Of a stretch of DNA of 64,000 nucleotides, positions 25,875-37,165 are shown piece after piece. The notes beneath the pieces are model-generated. The model saw only the letters and a program-made list of their open reading frames with translations. It was not told the DNA's origin and did not search any database. The stretch's first letter is position 1. Every line of letters starts with the position of its first letter. A program made the translations under genes and the position numbers. Source of the DNA: Pseudomonas cannabina (GTDB lineage Bacteria; Pseudomonadota; Gammaproteobacteria; Pseudomonadales; Pseudomonadaceae); contig NZ_FNKU01000001.1 in the NCBI RefSeq assembly GCF_900100365.1, forward strand, positions 1,488,001-1,552,000, given 5' to 3'.

Positions 25875-27675
25875 CCTGTTCCTCCAGAACATCACGTGCT
25901 GTCAGACTGACAATGGCCGTGTAAGGATTGAGGATGCCATCAGATGAAAGTTCGGACGATTTTTCGGCGCTGGAGAAAATCAGCCGTGCCTTGCGCTGCG
26001 GCTGGGTGGCAACCGCCTGCTCGCTGAGGTTCAGATCAATGCGCAGCACGCTGTCGTCGCCCAGCGTCCAGCGTGCACTGACGGCCTTGTCACCGAGGAT
26101 GTCGGTTTTCAGGAACCGCGCGCCCTGCAGGCGAGGCACGATTTCCTGATGCCGCAAGGCCAGCAATCGTGTGTAGAACTCAAGCCAGTTGCGGTGGTTT
26201 GCAGCTTTGTCGGTGTCCATATCGAAGGCCGCGAAATCCGGGCGCGATGCCTCGAATGTCTTGATGTCGTTCGGGTCAGGAATGTGCTCGCGTTTTTCCG
26301 GGTCGGCGAAGGCCGCAAAGTCGGCAAACTCCTTGCGGCGGCCTTCACGCACCAGATCGGCCAGTTCGCCATGGTGACTGGTAAAAAACAGAAACGGCTC
26401 GCTGGCCGCCCACTCGTCACCCATGAACATCAGGGGAATCATGGGCGAGAGCAGCAGCAGGGCGGTCGCGGCCTTGAGTGCTTCCGTGGAGCACAGTTGC
26501 GGCAGGCGTTCGCCCAGCGCGCGATTGCCGATCTGGTCATGGTTTTGCAGGAACAGCACGAACGCGCTAGGCGGCAGGTGGCCGCTGGGCTCGCCACGGG
26601 TGTGGCCATGGCGGGTCGGTTCGCCCTGATAGACGAAACCTTCACTGAGCAGACGCGCAAGCTTTTGCGTCGGTTCTCTGGCGAAATCCGAGTAGTACGC
26701 ATCGGTTTCACCGGTCAGCAGCACGTGAAGCGTATTGTGCCCGTCGTCGTCCCACTGCGCATCGAAGCCCTTGTCGAGGTGTCTGGCCTGGTTGAACTCG
26801 TTTTCCAGGTTCAGCCAGACGTGACGCGATGGCTCGATCTGCGCGCGTACGCGTTGGGCGAACGCCGGAAGAAATGTCTCGTCACGAATGGCGTGTACGG
26901 CATCCATGCGCAGCCCGTCGAAGCGGTATTCGAGCAGCCACATCAGCGCGTTGTCGACGAAGTAGTCCCGCACTTGCGGGCGACGAAAATCGATGGCATC
27001 GCCCCATGGCGTGTGCAGGTCGCTGCGGAAAAACTCTTTGGCGTAACTGCCGAGGTAGTTGCCATCCGGGCCGAAGTGGTTGTAGACCACGTCCAGAATC
27101 ACCATCAGGCCATGTTCGTGGGCGGTATCGATCAGGTGTTTGAGCTGTTCAGGCGTGCCGTAGGATGACTGCGGAGCATATGGCAGCACGCCGTCGTAGC
27201 CCCAATTGCGATCACCCGGGAACTGCGCCAGTGGCATCAGCTCGATTGCCGTGATGCCAAGGGCTACGAGACGCGGCAGGTGTTGTTCGACGCCTGCGTA
27301 GCCACCCATGGCACCCACGTGCAGTTCATAGATGACTGCCTCGTGCCAAGGGCGACCTTTCCATTCGGTGTTTTGCCAGGAATAGGCGGGATCAACCACG
27401 ACGCTGTGCGCATGTACATCGCCAGCCTGCGCGCGCGAGGCCGGGTCGGGTACTTCCAGCTCATGATTGATCTTGAAGCGATATCGAGTGCCTGCCTTGC
27501 AGCTTGCGTCGACAACGAACCAGCCTTCAGGCTGAGGCAGCATGGCCAGCGACTGGCCATCCTGCAATTCGACACTGACGTATTCGGCATCCGGCGCCCA
27601 GAGGGCAAAGCGGGTGTGATCAGAATCCAGTAAAACGGCGCCGTGGCGCCAGTTATCGTCTGTACGCAGTGGCAT
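25864..27675 (-). CDS. treZ: Malto-oligosyltrehalose trehalohydrolase TreZ
   Basis: The 603-residue enzyme has a CBM48-type N-terminus (RFALWAPDAEYVSVEL) and a GH13 catalytic domain: ITAIELMPLAQFPGDRNWGYDG, region I LDVVYNHFGPDGNYLG, region II GLRMDAVHAI, and region IV FLQNHDQIGNRA. It releases trehalose from maltooligosyltrehalose made by TreY, encoded two genes downstream. The start has an AAGGA ribosome binding site. It lies 15 bases after glgA. Confidence 0.96.
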   Translation of the reverse strand: MPLRTDDNWRHGAVLLDSDHTRFALWAPDAEYVSVELQDGQSLAMLPQPEGWFVVDASCKAGTRYRFKINHELEVPDPASRAQAGDVHAHSVVVDPAYSWQNTEWKGRPWHEAVIYELHVGAMGGYAGVEQHLPRLVALGITAIELMPLAQFPGDRNWGYDGVLPYAPQSSYGTPEQLKHLIDTAHEHGLMVILDVVYNHFGPDGNYLGSYAKEFFRSDLHTPWGDAIDFRRPQVRDYFVDNALMWLLEYRFDGLRMDAVHAIRDETFLPAFAQRVRAQIEPSRHVWLNLENEFNQARHLDKGFDAQWDDDGHNTLHVLLTGETDAYYSDFAREPTQKLARLLSEGFVYQGEPTRHGHTRGEPSGHLPPSAFVLFLQNHDQIGNRALGERLPQLCSTEALKAATALLLLSPMIPLMFMGDEWAASEPFLFFTSHHGELADLVREGRRKEFADFAAFADPEKREHIPDPNDIKTFEASRPDFAAFDMDTDKAANHRNWLEFYTRLLALRHQEIVPRLQGARFLKTDILGDKAVSARWTLGDDSVLRIDLNLSEQAVATQPQRKARLIFSSAEKSSELSSDGILNPYTAIVSLTARDVLEEQDEQ

Positions 27676-27690
27676 CCATTGATCCTTTTC

Positions 27691-29283
27691 CTAGTAATGA
27701 GTCGAAACGCCCACGTTTTTCTTCAGCAAGTCGCGGTAGAGTTCTGCGTAAGGCTCCACTGCCTGGTGCCAGTTGAACGGGGCGGCCATGGCGCGGCAGC
27801 GCATGGCGTTGAATAATTCCGGGTGGGAAAACACATTGAAGGCGCGGTTCAGCGCTTCCATGTAGCTTTCGACCGTGGATTCGTTGAACAGGAAGCCGGT
27901 CACGCCATCTTCGATGGTGTCAGCCAGGCCGCCGGTATTGCGGGCAATCGGCAGCGAGCCGAAGCGCTGCGCATACATCTGGCTCAAGCCGCAAGGCTCG
28001 TAGCGCGACGGCATCAGCAGGAAATCACCGCCGGCGAACATGCGCCGCGCATCGGTCTCGTTGAAACCGACACGAACGCCGATACGGCCAGGGAAGCGCG
28101 CAGCCAGCTCACGCATGGCCTCTTCTTCTTCGGGCTCGCCGCGACCAATAATCGCAATCTGCCCGCCGCTGTTGACGATGTGCTCGGCAACACCAATGGT
28201 CAGATCCAGACCCTTCTGATAAACCAGACGCGAAACCACCGCGAATAACGGGCCGGTGGACTCATCCAGTTCGAACAGTTCACGGACGTGATCGGCATTG
28301 ATCTCCTTGCGCGTCCATTCGTTTGGCGCGAAATGGCAGATGAGGTGTTCATCGGTCGCTGCATCCCAGCTTTCATCGATGCCGTTGGGAATGCCACTCA
28401 GCTGGCCCTTCTTCGCCTTGCTCTGCAAAAAGCCCTCAAGCCCGCAGCCAAATTCCGGTGTGGTGATTTCCCGAGCGTAAGTGGCGCTGACTGTGGTGAT
28501 GTGGCTGGCATAAGCCATACCGGCCTTGATGAACGACAACTGGCCGTAAAATTCCATGCCTTCCGGGTGGATGGCTTCATCCGGAATGCCCAGCTCGCGA
28601 CTCGACGCAGTGCTGACCGTGCCTTGATAGGCAAGGTTGTGAATGGTGAAGATGCTCGGCGTGGACTGCCCGCGCCAGCGCATGTAGGCGGGCGCCAGGC
28701 CGGCTGGCCAGTCGTGGGCGTGAACCAGCTCGGGGCACCACTGGCTTTTCACTTCGCCAGCGGCAAATTCTGCAGCGGCAAGGCCGAGGCGCGCGAATCG
28801 AATATGGTTATCGGACCAGTCCCGGCCTTCGCTGTCCGCATACGGCGTGCCTTCGCGTTCATACAGCTCAGGGCAGATCAGCACGTAAATCACCAAGCCA
28901 TCTTTCATGTCCATGCGGCCCACCTTGCATGGTGGAAGCGCGGCATGGCCACCCAGCTGACTGATGATATGAATCGGGTTACCGCTATTGATAACTTGCG
29001 GATAGCCGGGGATCAGAACCCGGACGTCGTGCAGATGACGCATGGCGCGTGGCAGCGCAGCGGACACATCGCCCAGCCCACCGGTTTTCACCAGATCAGC
29101 CAGCTCGGAGGTCACGAACAGCACTTTGCGCCTGTTGACCTGAGACATGGTCTGTTGGGTCGATGCAGGCGGCATTTGCAACACAGGTAAATTAGTAGTC
29201 GCAAAAACCGGCAGATGAGTCAGCTCGCCGACCGGCTGGTTAAAACTCTCTCCCTTCTGGGTTTTGACAGCGGCGCTAATCAT
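27691..29283 (-). CDS. glgA: Glycogen (starch) synthase GlgA
   Basis: The 530-residue GT5 enzyme has the N-terminal KTGGLGDV motif (near residues 66-73, LFVTSELADLVKTGGLGDVS) that binds the ADP-glucose phosphates, GLAPAYMRW, FTIHNLAYQG and the C-terminal GT-B motif PSRYEPCGLSQMYAQRFG. The first ~50 residues are an extra leader relative to E. coli GlgA. ATG 29283 follows AAGGGGAAAAACG. It is the first gene of the minus-strand run; no glgC or glgB is in this window, so the ADP-glucose source and branching enzyme must be encoded elsewhere or GlgA is used differently. Confidence 0.95.
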   Translation of the reverse strand: MISAAVKTQKGESFNQPVGELTHLPVFATTNLPVLQMPPASTQQTMSQVNRRKVLFVTSELADLVKTGGLGDVSAALPRAMRHLHDVRVLIPGYPQVINSGNPIHIISQLGGHAALPPCKVGRMDMKDGLVIYVLICPELYEREGTPYADSEGRDWSDNHIRFARLGLAAAEFAAGEVKSQWCPELVHAHDWPAGLAPAYMRWRGQSTPSIFTIHNLAYQGTVSTASSRELGIPDEAIHPEGMEFYGQLSFIKAGMAYASHITTVSATYAREITTPEFGCGLEGFLQSKAKKGQLSGIPNGIDESWDAATDEHLICHFAPNEWTRKEINADHVRELFELDESTGPLFAVVSRLVYQKGLDLTIGVAEHIVNSGGQIAIIGRGEPEEEEAMRELAARFPGRIGVRVGFNETDARRMFAGGDFLLMPSRYEPCGLSQMYAQRFGSLPIARNTGGLADTIEDGVTGFLFNESTVESYMEALNRAFNVFSHPELFNAMRCRAMAAPFNWHQAVEPYAELYRDLLKKNVGVSTHY

Positions 29284-29879
29284 CGTTTTTCCCCTTAAAA
29301 CAGTTTTGGTGCATCACTTGATTTTTATTGGCCATTTCCTATGGCCGGGTACACATACGTGCACTACGCAAGATCGATACCCGTTCGGATCATGCGTAGT
29401 GACAAAGCGGTGTGATGTCGCCATAACCGGATGTCAGCCAATAGCATAGATGCTCTATTCACCTGACCCAGGTGTTTTAGAGAAGTTTCCACTTTTTTAT
29501 GCGCAAATGTCTGGCCTGCGGCGTTGCGCCCGTCGGACAGCCGGCTACAGACGCCTGCCGCTATGCCGTTGCGCGTTTAAGGGGCAAAAATCTGCACGCT
29601 ATCAGCGCATGACCGGCCGTCGGATCGTTTGACTATCCTGTCTCCGGGCGCTTCCCTGACGCTGCCGCATGCCTGGTTATATCGCGTTTCGATCTCAATC
29701 AGTGCGATGCGCCTTTTCGCGGTGCATTTGAAGCGCTGTCTACGTGCATCATGGGAAATTTCCTACATCCGTGCTGAAACAATTTAAGGTGAGGCAGGAT
29801 AGAATCGATTTGTGCTGCCCACGGGAACCGCCCTGGCCTCACTGAATCATGCTGTTTTGAATAGTTGACGAGGATGGAA
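29284..29879. other. Divergent intergenic region, glgA / GNAT (596 bp)
   Basis: The region must contain the promoter of the long glgA operon on the minus strand and that of the GNAT gene on the + strand. The only open frames are short and lack ribosome binding sites. I looked for a sigma-22 (GAACTT...TCTGA) sequence reading toward glgA and did not find one. Nothing else can be supported. Confidence 0.4.
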
Positions 29880-30371
29880 ATGGAAGCCCCTGAGGTACTG
29901 GTATTGCAAGCGAGCTACACAAACCCCGTGCATGCCGATGCAATCGGTTTTGTCCTGAATGAATACTCACTGGATGCCATGGGCACGGGGCGGCCTCTTT
30001 CAGCCGACACTCGTCAGCAATTGGCCATCGAGCTGGCAAAACGCCCGCACGCGTTCAGTGTGCTGGCGTTCGTTTCCGGTGAGCCGGTAGGGCTGATCAA
30101 CTGTTTCGAAGGGTTTTCAACGTTTGCCTGTCGGCCGTTAGTCAATATTCATGACGTGGCGGTCATTTCAAAGTACCGGGGTCTGGGTATCAGCCAGAAG
30201 ATGCTGACCAAGGTCGAAGAGATCGCACGCCAGCGCGGTTGCTGCAAGCTGACACTGGAAGTGCTCGAGGGTAATGAGGTTGCGCAGGGTGCTTACAGGA
30301 AGATGGGCTTCGACAGTTATCAGTTGAATCCGGAAATGGGCCGGGCGATGTTCTGGCAGAAGGCGCTCTGA
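29880..30371 (+). CDS. GNAT family N-acetyltransferase
   Basis: The 163-residue protein has the GNAT acetyl-CoA signature: VNIHDVAVISKYRGLGISQKML (motif A with R/Q-x-x-G-x-G/A as YRGLGI) and KLTLEVLEGNEVAQGAYRKMGF (motif B). Start ATG 29880 is preferred over ATG 29874 because GAGG (29870-29873) is six bases upstream of it and abuts the other. The N-terminal part ASYTNPVHADAIGFVLNEYSLD resembles acetyltransferases of unknown substrate. It is monocistronic. Confidence 0.88.
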   Translation: MEAPEVLVLQASYTNPVHADAIGFVLNEYSLDAMGTGRPLSADTRQQLAIELAKRPHAFSVLAFVSGEPVGLINCFEGFSTFACRPLVNIHDVAVISKYRGLGISQKMLTKVEEIARQRGCCKLTLEVLEGNEVAQGAYRKMGFDSYQLNPEMGRAMFWQKAL

Positions 30372-30538
30372 TCGCGCGCCGGAACTCAAGGGCATGACGG
30401 GCATCTGCCGGGTGCGCGGGTTCGGCCTGGAGAAAAGGCGTTTATATAAAGGCGGATCGATCGAGGAGGGCGGATCAAGCGGGCAAGCCAGCGTATCGGG
30501 CTTGCCACGGTGCGGTCTAAATCGTTTTTACGTTGCTG

Positions 30539-30712
30539 TCAGGCGTGAAGCATTGCGCCGGGCGCAGACAGCTGGGCTTGCTGCAGCATTCCGCTCAAAT
30601 GGGCGACCTTTCGCTGCAACTGCTCGCGCCCTTCTTTCAAGGCACGCAGCTCGTCGCGACGGATAGTGACATACAGGGTTTGTGGTGCAACCGGTGGTAG
30701 TACAGTGCCCAT
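30539..30712 (-). CDS. Small coiled-coil protein (57 aa)
   Basis: A short open frame starts MGTVLPPVAPQTLYVTIR and ends ...QAQLSAPGAMLHA, preceded by a GAGGTGAGC ribosome binding site directly before ATG 30712. The centre (RRDELRALKEGREQLQRKVA) is a strong amphipathic helix likely to form a coiled coil. The composition and ribosome binding site argue for a real gene that automated callers could miss or replace with the longer overlapping frame on this strand. Function is unknown. An 8-bp hairpin at 30482-30506 lies downstream but lacks a T-run. Confidence 0.6.
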   Translation of the reverse strand: MGTVLPPVAPQTLYVTIRRDELRALKEGREQLQRKVAHLSGMLQQAQLSAPGAMLHA

Positions 30713-31040
30713 TGCTCACCTCGCAAATGGCGGATTCAACCTCAGAAAGGTCCTGAGCAATGACGTTCAATCCCTGAGTGCCGCTGCTTACCTCTCTATC
30801 GGCTACGATTCTGAATTCTTTTGCGCTTTTTTGGAACTTTTTTATTTTTAATGGTCGCGAGTGCTCGCCGATCACGCCAAAATGCACCGACTGAGGGCGT
30901 TGACGCCATCACTTGCTTTATAGGGAATCGACTATAAGGGAACCGACGTTCCGCCTCGCTTGACTAACCTGCATGCTCATAACCTGTCGAAGCGCTGTCA
31001 GTCAGGTGAGGCACCTTTTTACGAGTTAAGGAGCACCTTC
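30713..31040. other. Intergenic region before gnd (328 bp)
   Basis: It holds the divergent promoters of the small coiled-coil gene and the gnd-zwf operon. An AT-rich T-tract lies at about 30820-30850. The gnd ribosome binding site AAGGAGC is at about 31028-31034. No further element can be supported. Confidence 0.4.
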
Positions 31041-32014
31041 ATGCAACTTGGGATTATTGGACTGGGCCGCATGGGCGGCAATATCGCACGGCGTCTGATG
31101 CTGGATGGTCACACTACCGTGGTGTACGACCGTGATGAAGCATCACGCAGCGCCCTGGCCAATGACGGAGCGACCGCCGTCGCCGATCTGGCAGAAATGG
31201 TCGCCGCTCTGGCGAAACCCCGCGCTATCTGGGTAATGCTCCCGGCAGGCGCTCCGACCGAAGACACCATTCAGATGCTCAGCCAGGTGCTCGAGGCCGA
31301 TGATGTGATCATCGATGGCGGTAACACCTTTTATAAGGATGACATTCGCCGTGCTCAGGAGCTGACCGAAAAAGGTCTGCACTACGTTGATGTCGGCACT
31401 TCCGGCGGCGTCTGGGGGCTGGAGCGTGGCTATTGCATGATGATCGGTGGTGAAGACGCCATCGTGCGTCGTCTCGACCCGCTGTTCGCAACGCTGGCGC
31501 CCGGCCTGGGTTCCATCGAGCGCACCAAGGGTCGCGTCTCCGACGATGATCGCGCCGAACGTGGCTATATTCATTCCGGCCCCGCGGGCTCCGGCCATTT
31601 CGTGAAGATGATTCACAATGGTATCGAGTACGGCATGATGCAGGCATTCGCCGAGGGCTTTGACCTTCTCAAGCAGAAGAATTCCGAACACCTGCCGCCT
31701 GAGCAGCGTTTCGATCTGAATACCGCCGACATTGCCGAAGTCTGGCGGCGTGGCAGCGTGGTTTCGTCCTGGCTGCTGGACCTGGCCGCCGATGCGCTGG
31801 CCACCGATCCGCAACTGGACGCTTTCTCCGGCTCGGTTGCCGACAGTGGTGAGGGGCGCTGGACCATCGAGGCCGCCATCGAGCAGGCCGTGCCGGTCCC
31901 GGTACTCTCCAGCGCGTTGTTCGCACGCTTTCGTTCGCGTCAGACCAGTTCGTATGCAGACAAGATGCTGTCGGCGATGCGCTTCGGATTCGGTGGCCAC
32001 AAGGAACCTAAATA

Positions 32015-32015
<1 letters not shown>
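31041..32015 (+). CDS. gnd: 6-phosphogluconate dehydrogenase, decarboxylating (short type)
   Basis: The 324-residue protein has the Rossmann start [19 protein letters not shown], the substrate-binding [12 protein letters not shown], the 6PGDH signature [21 protein letters not shown] and catalytic Lys/His-containing [18 protein letters not shown]. It oxidatively decarboxylates 6-phosphogluconate to ribulose 5-phosphate. The length matches the short YqeC/GndA-type group rather than the 470-residue dimer type. Start ATG 31041 follows AAGGAGC. Its stop overlaps the zwf start by one base, so both pentose-phosphate dehydrogenases are made together. Confidence 0.94.
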
Positions 32016-33539
<1,524 letters not shown>

Positions 33540-33547
<8 letters not shown>

Positions 33548-34358
33548 AGCCCCATCATTGCCCGTGCAGTTTGTGATGTCCGATATCGACGGCACGTTGC
33601 TGCGTCGTGATCACAGCCTTAGCCAGGCCAATATTGACGCGATCGGGCGCCTGCGAGCGGCGGGCATCCATTTCACACTGGCCAGCAGTCGCCCGCCGAG
33701 GGCCATGCGTCAGGTGATAGAAGCATTAGGCGTCGATCTGCCGACCGTTGCGTTCAACGGCGGCACCATCACGCATGCCGATGGCAGCTTGCTGGTCGCC
33801 CATCGTATCGACCAGGCTGCAGTGCGAACCTGTCTTGACCTGTTTGCTGGCGAGAAGGTTGCCATATGGGTCTTTGCCGATGATCAGTGGCTGTTACTCG
33901 ACCCGGCAGGGGATTATGTCGATCACGAGCGTGATGCCCTTGGCTACGAGTATGTCCAGGTCGAGAGCTTCGAGCCTTATCTTGACCGGGTCGACAAGAT
34001 CGTCGCGGCAAGCGCTGACTTCGAACTGCTCAAAACCCTTGAAGCCCGGCTCAACCCGATGATTGACGGGCTTGCGCTGGCTGCGCGTTCGCAAAAGTAT
34101 TACCTGGACGTTACCGCGCTGGACGCCAACAAGGGTTCAGCGCTGGCAACGCTCGCGGATTACCTCGGCGTCGAGCTTTCACGCACGGCCGCCATCGGCG
34201 ATGGCGGCAATGACGTGGCGATGTTTCGCAAGGCCGGGTTATCGATTGCGATGGGGCAGGGCGAGCCGACAGTCAAGGGACAGGCTGACCATGTTACAGA
34301 TAGCAACGAACAGGACGGCGTGGCTCGCGCTATCGAGCGCTATATCCTGCCGGCCTGA
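33540..34358 (+). CDS. Cof-type HAD-superfamily phosphatase
   Basis: The 272-residue protein has HAD motif I SDIDGTLLRRDHS (nucleophile Asp near 14), motif II ASSRP, motif III Lys in a KGSAL segment and motif IV AIGDGGNDVAMFR, with a C2-type cap between motifs II and III. Cof-type enzymes dephosphorylate sugar phosphates or flavin/PLP phosphates. Its overlap with zwf and proximity to gnd suggest a sugar phosphate substrate; that is inference. Confidence 0.9.
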
Positions 34359-34445
34359 ACAGATCTGGCGCGGTGATGGGCGCTGCGCGGCACTGTGCAC
34401 CATCAATATAACGGGCAACATGACGGGCATTTCTGAACGGCTGCA

Positions 34446-36254
34446 TTGATCGAAGACTACGCGTTGCTGGGCAATTGTCAGACTGCGGCGCTGGTCGCTC
34501 GCGACGGTTCGCTGGACTGGTTGTGTTTTCCCCGTTTCGATTCGACCGCCTGTTTTGCTGCGCTGCTAGGCAGCAGTGACCACGGCCGCTGGAAGATTGC
34601 GCCGACCGCCGAGGTCATTGCAGTCGAGCGTCGCTATCGAGAAGGCACGCTGGTGCTTGAAACAGTCTTCGAGACCCGCGAAGGTCGCGCCATGCTGATC
34701 GATTTCATGCCCATGAACACCAGCGGCCATGTGGTGCGTATCGTGGTCGGGCTGGAGGGGCAGGTCGAATTCGCTGTCGACCTCGCCATTCGTTTCGACT
34801 ACGGCAGCAGCGTGCCGTGGGTCGAGAAAAAGGACGCGCATACGCTCACCGCAGTGGCAGGCCCGGAAATGCTGGTCTTGCGCAGCCCGGTGCCGTTGCA
34901 CCCTCAGGATCATCACACGGCCAGCCAGTTTCAGGTGGCTGAAGGCGAGCGCAAGGTCTTTACCTTGGCGTATCAGGCGTCCTATGAGCCGTTGCTGGCG
35001 GATATCGATGTCGAGAAAGCGCTTCAGACCACTGTCAGCTACTGGCGTGAATTTTCTGATCGGTGTCCGGATGTCGGTCCCTGGACCGGGCAGGTCAAGC
35101 GTTCGTTGATCACCCTCAAGGCCATGACCTACGCGCCGACCGGGGGCATTGTTGCCGCCGTCACGACGTCGTTGCCCGAGCAATTGGGTGGCGAGCGTAA
35201 TTGGGATTATCGGTATTGCTGGTTGCGCGACGCAACGATGACCCTGTTGGCGTTCATGAATCTGGGTTATTTCGAAGAGGCCACAGCCTGGCGGGACTGG
35301 CTGTTGCGTTCGGTGGCCGGCAACCCGGAACAGATTCAGATCATGTATGGCGTAGGCGGCGAGCGGCGTTTGCAGGAGTACGAGTTGCCCTGGCTGAGCG
35401 GCTATGAGAACTCGCAACCGGTGCGGGTTGGCAATGGCGCTGCGACCCAAGTGCAGCTCGATGTTTACGGCGAAGTTGCCGATGCCATGATTCAAGCGCT
35501 GCGTAGCGGCATGCCGGCGCACCCGCGCAGTGTGGCGATCTCCAAGGTGGTCATGCCCTATCTGGAAACCATCTGGCACCTGCCGGATGCCGGAATCTGG
35601 GAAATCCGTTCCGAACCGCGGCATTTCACCCATTCGAAAGTCATGGCCTGGGTGGCGTTCGACCGCAACGCCAAGCAAATCGCCCAAGCCGCTGACAGTG
35701 ATGAAGACCGCGCGTTGGCCGAGCATTACCGGCAGGTGGCGGATGAGATTCATGCTGACGTCTGTCGTCACGGTTTTGATGCCGACCTGAACAGTTTTGT
35801 GCAGACATATGGCGCGACCGAGGTTGACGCCAGTCTGTTGCAGATTGTCCTGACCGGCTTTTTGCCGCCCGAAGACCCGCGCGTTATCGGCACCGTCGCG
35901 AGGATCGAGCGCACCTTGATGCAGGATGGCTTGCTGCTGCGGTATGACAACGAGCGCAGCGATGATGGGGTAGCGGGGCGTGAAGGCACGTTTCTGGTCT
36001 GCTCGTTCTGGCTGGCCGACGCCTATGTGCTGCTTGGGCGCGCTGACGATGCTGCCAGGCTGTTCGAGCGACTCTGCGGCCTGTGCAACGACGTTGGCCT
36101 GCTGGCCGAGCAATATGATCCTAAAGATGGCCGCATGCTGGGTAATTTCCCGCAGGCGTTCAGTCATATCGGCATCATCAATACCGCATTGAACCTGCAC
36201 CGGGTCGTGTGCCCGGCGCTGACGCGAACGTCTGCCGAGCTTGCCGCCACTTGA
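34446..36254 (+). CDS. Glycoside hydrolase family 15 protein (glucoamylase/trehalase-like)
   Basis: The 602-residue protein begins IEDYALLGNCQTAALVARDG and SLDWLCFPRFDSTACFAALLG, then has a beta-rich N-domain and an (alpha/alpha)6 barrel with NWDYRYCWLRDATMTL (catalytic Glu/Asp region near 255-270) and a second acid region near the C-terminal third (REGTFLVCSFWLADAYVL). These proteins hydrolyse alpha-glucosidic bonds; some GH15 members act on trehalose. The only start that keeps the conserved N-terminus is TTG 34446, because an in-frame stop lies at 34434-34436. A trehalase or maltodextrin role fits the nearby treYZ genes but is not proven. Confidence 0.88.
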   Translation: MIEDYALLGNCQTAALVARDGSLDWLCFPRFDSTACFAALLGSSDHGRWKIAPTAEVIAVERRYREGTLVLETVFETREGRAMLIDFMPMNTSGHVVRIVVGLEGQVEFAVDLAIRFDYGSSVPWVEKKDAHTLTAVAGPEMLVLRSPVPLHPQDHHTASQFQVAEGERKVFTLAYQASYEPLLADIDVEKALQTTVSYWREFSDRCPDVGPWTGQVKRSLITLKAMTYAPTGGIVAAVTTSLPEQLGGERNWDYRYCWLRDATMTLLAFMNLGYFEEATAWRDWLLRSVAGNPEQIQIMYGVGGERRLQEYELPWLSGYENSQPVRVGNGAATQVQLDVYGEVADAMIQALRSGMPAHPRSVAISKVVMPYLETIWHLPDAGIWEIRSEPRHFTHSKVMAWVAFDRNAKQIAQAADSDEDRALAEHYRQVADEIHADVCRHGFDADLNSFVQTYGATEVDASLLQIVLTGFLPPEDPRVIGTVARIERTLMQDGLLLRYDNERSDDGVAGREGTFLVCSFWLADAYVLLGRADDAARLFERLCGLCNDVGLLAEQYDPKDGRMLGNFPQAFSHIGIINTALNLHRVVCPALTRTSAELAAT

Positions 36255-36941
36255 TCAGTCGTGTCGACCGGCTTTGCGAAAGGTCAGGTTGATGCGCTGC
36301 TCGCCCAGCAGCGGGTGCCCGGCCTGCTTGACCGGCAGAATACCGTGAAAGCGCAGTCGGTCCTCACCACCCCAGACCACGACATCGCCGTGAAACAGTG
36401 AGATACGCTGGGGTTTGTCGCTGCGCAACATGCCGCCGAACTGAAAAATCGCCGGAATGCCCAGTGATACCGAAACCACAGGCCATTGATGGTCGTGTTC
36501 GTCACGATCCTGATGCAATGACATTTTGGCACCGGGAACGTAGCGATTGATCAGGCATGCGTCCGGTATGAAGCCTGGATAGCCTGCAGCGCGCGCGGCA
36601 TTTTGCGCCAATTGCATGAAAACATCTGGCATCGCCGGCCAGGGCCTGCCGTTTTGCGGGTCTGTTGCGCTGTAACGGTAGCCGTGGCGATCGGTGATCC
36701 AGCCCAGTTGCCCGCAACTGCTGAGCGCGGCCGACATGTTCAGGCCGCTGGGCGTTTGCATGTGGCGGAACGGGGATTGCGCAACGGTTTCTTCCAGGGC
36801 AGCCAGCAGTGGCGCCATCACCTCAAGCGCAAAACCGCTGAGCAACCATGATCCCGGCCCTATCTGTTCGTTGCGCCGCGGTTGGGGCGCCTGCTCGGCA
36901 AACAGATCGAGATTGGCAGGTGTTTCACCTTTGCGCTGCAT
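36255..36941 (-). CDS. alkB: Alpha-ketoglutarate-dependent dioxygenase AlkB
   Basis: The 228-residue Fe(II)/2-oxoglutarate dioxygenase has the metal ligands HQDRDE (HxD near residues 142-144) and a later His in RFHGILP, and the 2-oxoglutarate/adenine-binding motif RINLTFRKAG (RxxxxxR) at the C-terminus. NRYVPGAKMSLHQDR is typical of AlkB. It repairs 1-methyladenine and 3-methylcytosine by oxidative demethylation. It is immediately convergent with the GH15 gene: its stop follows the GH15 stop with no gap. Confidence 0.94.
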   Translation of the reverse strand: MQRKGETPANLDLFAEQAPQPRRNEQIGPGSWLLSGFALEVMAPLLAALEETVAQSPFRHMQTPSGLNMSAALSSCGQLGWITDRHGYRYSATDPQNGRPWPAMPDVFMQLAQNAARAAGYPGFIPDACLINRYVPGAKMSLHQDRDEHDHQWPVVSVSLGIPAIFQFGGMLRSDKPQRISLFHGDVVVWGGEDRLRFHGILPVKQAGHPLLGEQRINLTFRKAGRHD

Positions 36942-36968
36942 AATGGATCGAGCACCTTCAAGGAGTCA

Positions 36969-37151
36969 TCAAAGCGCCTTGCTGACCTTGACGTCGGTAA
37001 TCCGGTCGTCACTCTGGTCGTGCATTTTTTTCAGTGCGGCTTCGGCTTCTTCGACCGAGGCGGACTGTAGCTGCGCGAATTCGAAACGGCGTTCACCGTT
37101 GAGTTTATAGCTGACCGCGTATTTGGTCGTGCGCGTGGCGGGATTGTTCAC
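36969..37151 (-). CDS. Small conserved hypothetical protein
   Basis: This encodes a 60-residue protein starting at GTG 37151, chosen because AAGGAG precedes it at good spacing; ATG codons at 37166/37169 lie upstream of that ribosome binding site. The sequence ATRTTKYAVSYKLNGERRFE and the helix VEEAEAALKKMHD give a beta-beta-alpha pattern like a small single-domain protein. No known motif was recognised. It lies between the DUF1883 gene (14 bases upstream) and alkB, all on the minus strand. Confidence 0.65.
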   Translation of the reverse strand: MNNPATRTTKYAVSYKLNGERRFEFAQLQSASVEEAEAALKKMHDQSDDRITDVKVSKAL

Positions 37152-37165
37152 AGTGACTCCTTGCA

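Noticed and set aside
30482..30506. Hairpin GGCAAGCC/GGCTTGCC as a terminator
   Set aside because: Eight-base stem without a T-run on either strand; too weak to call.
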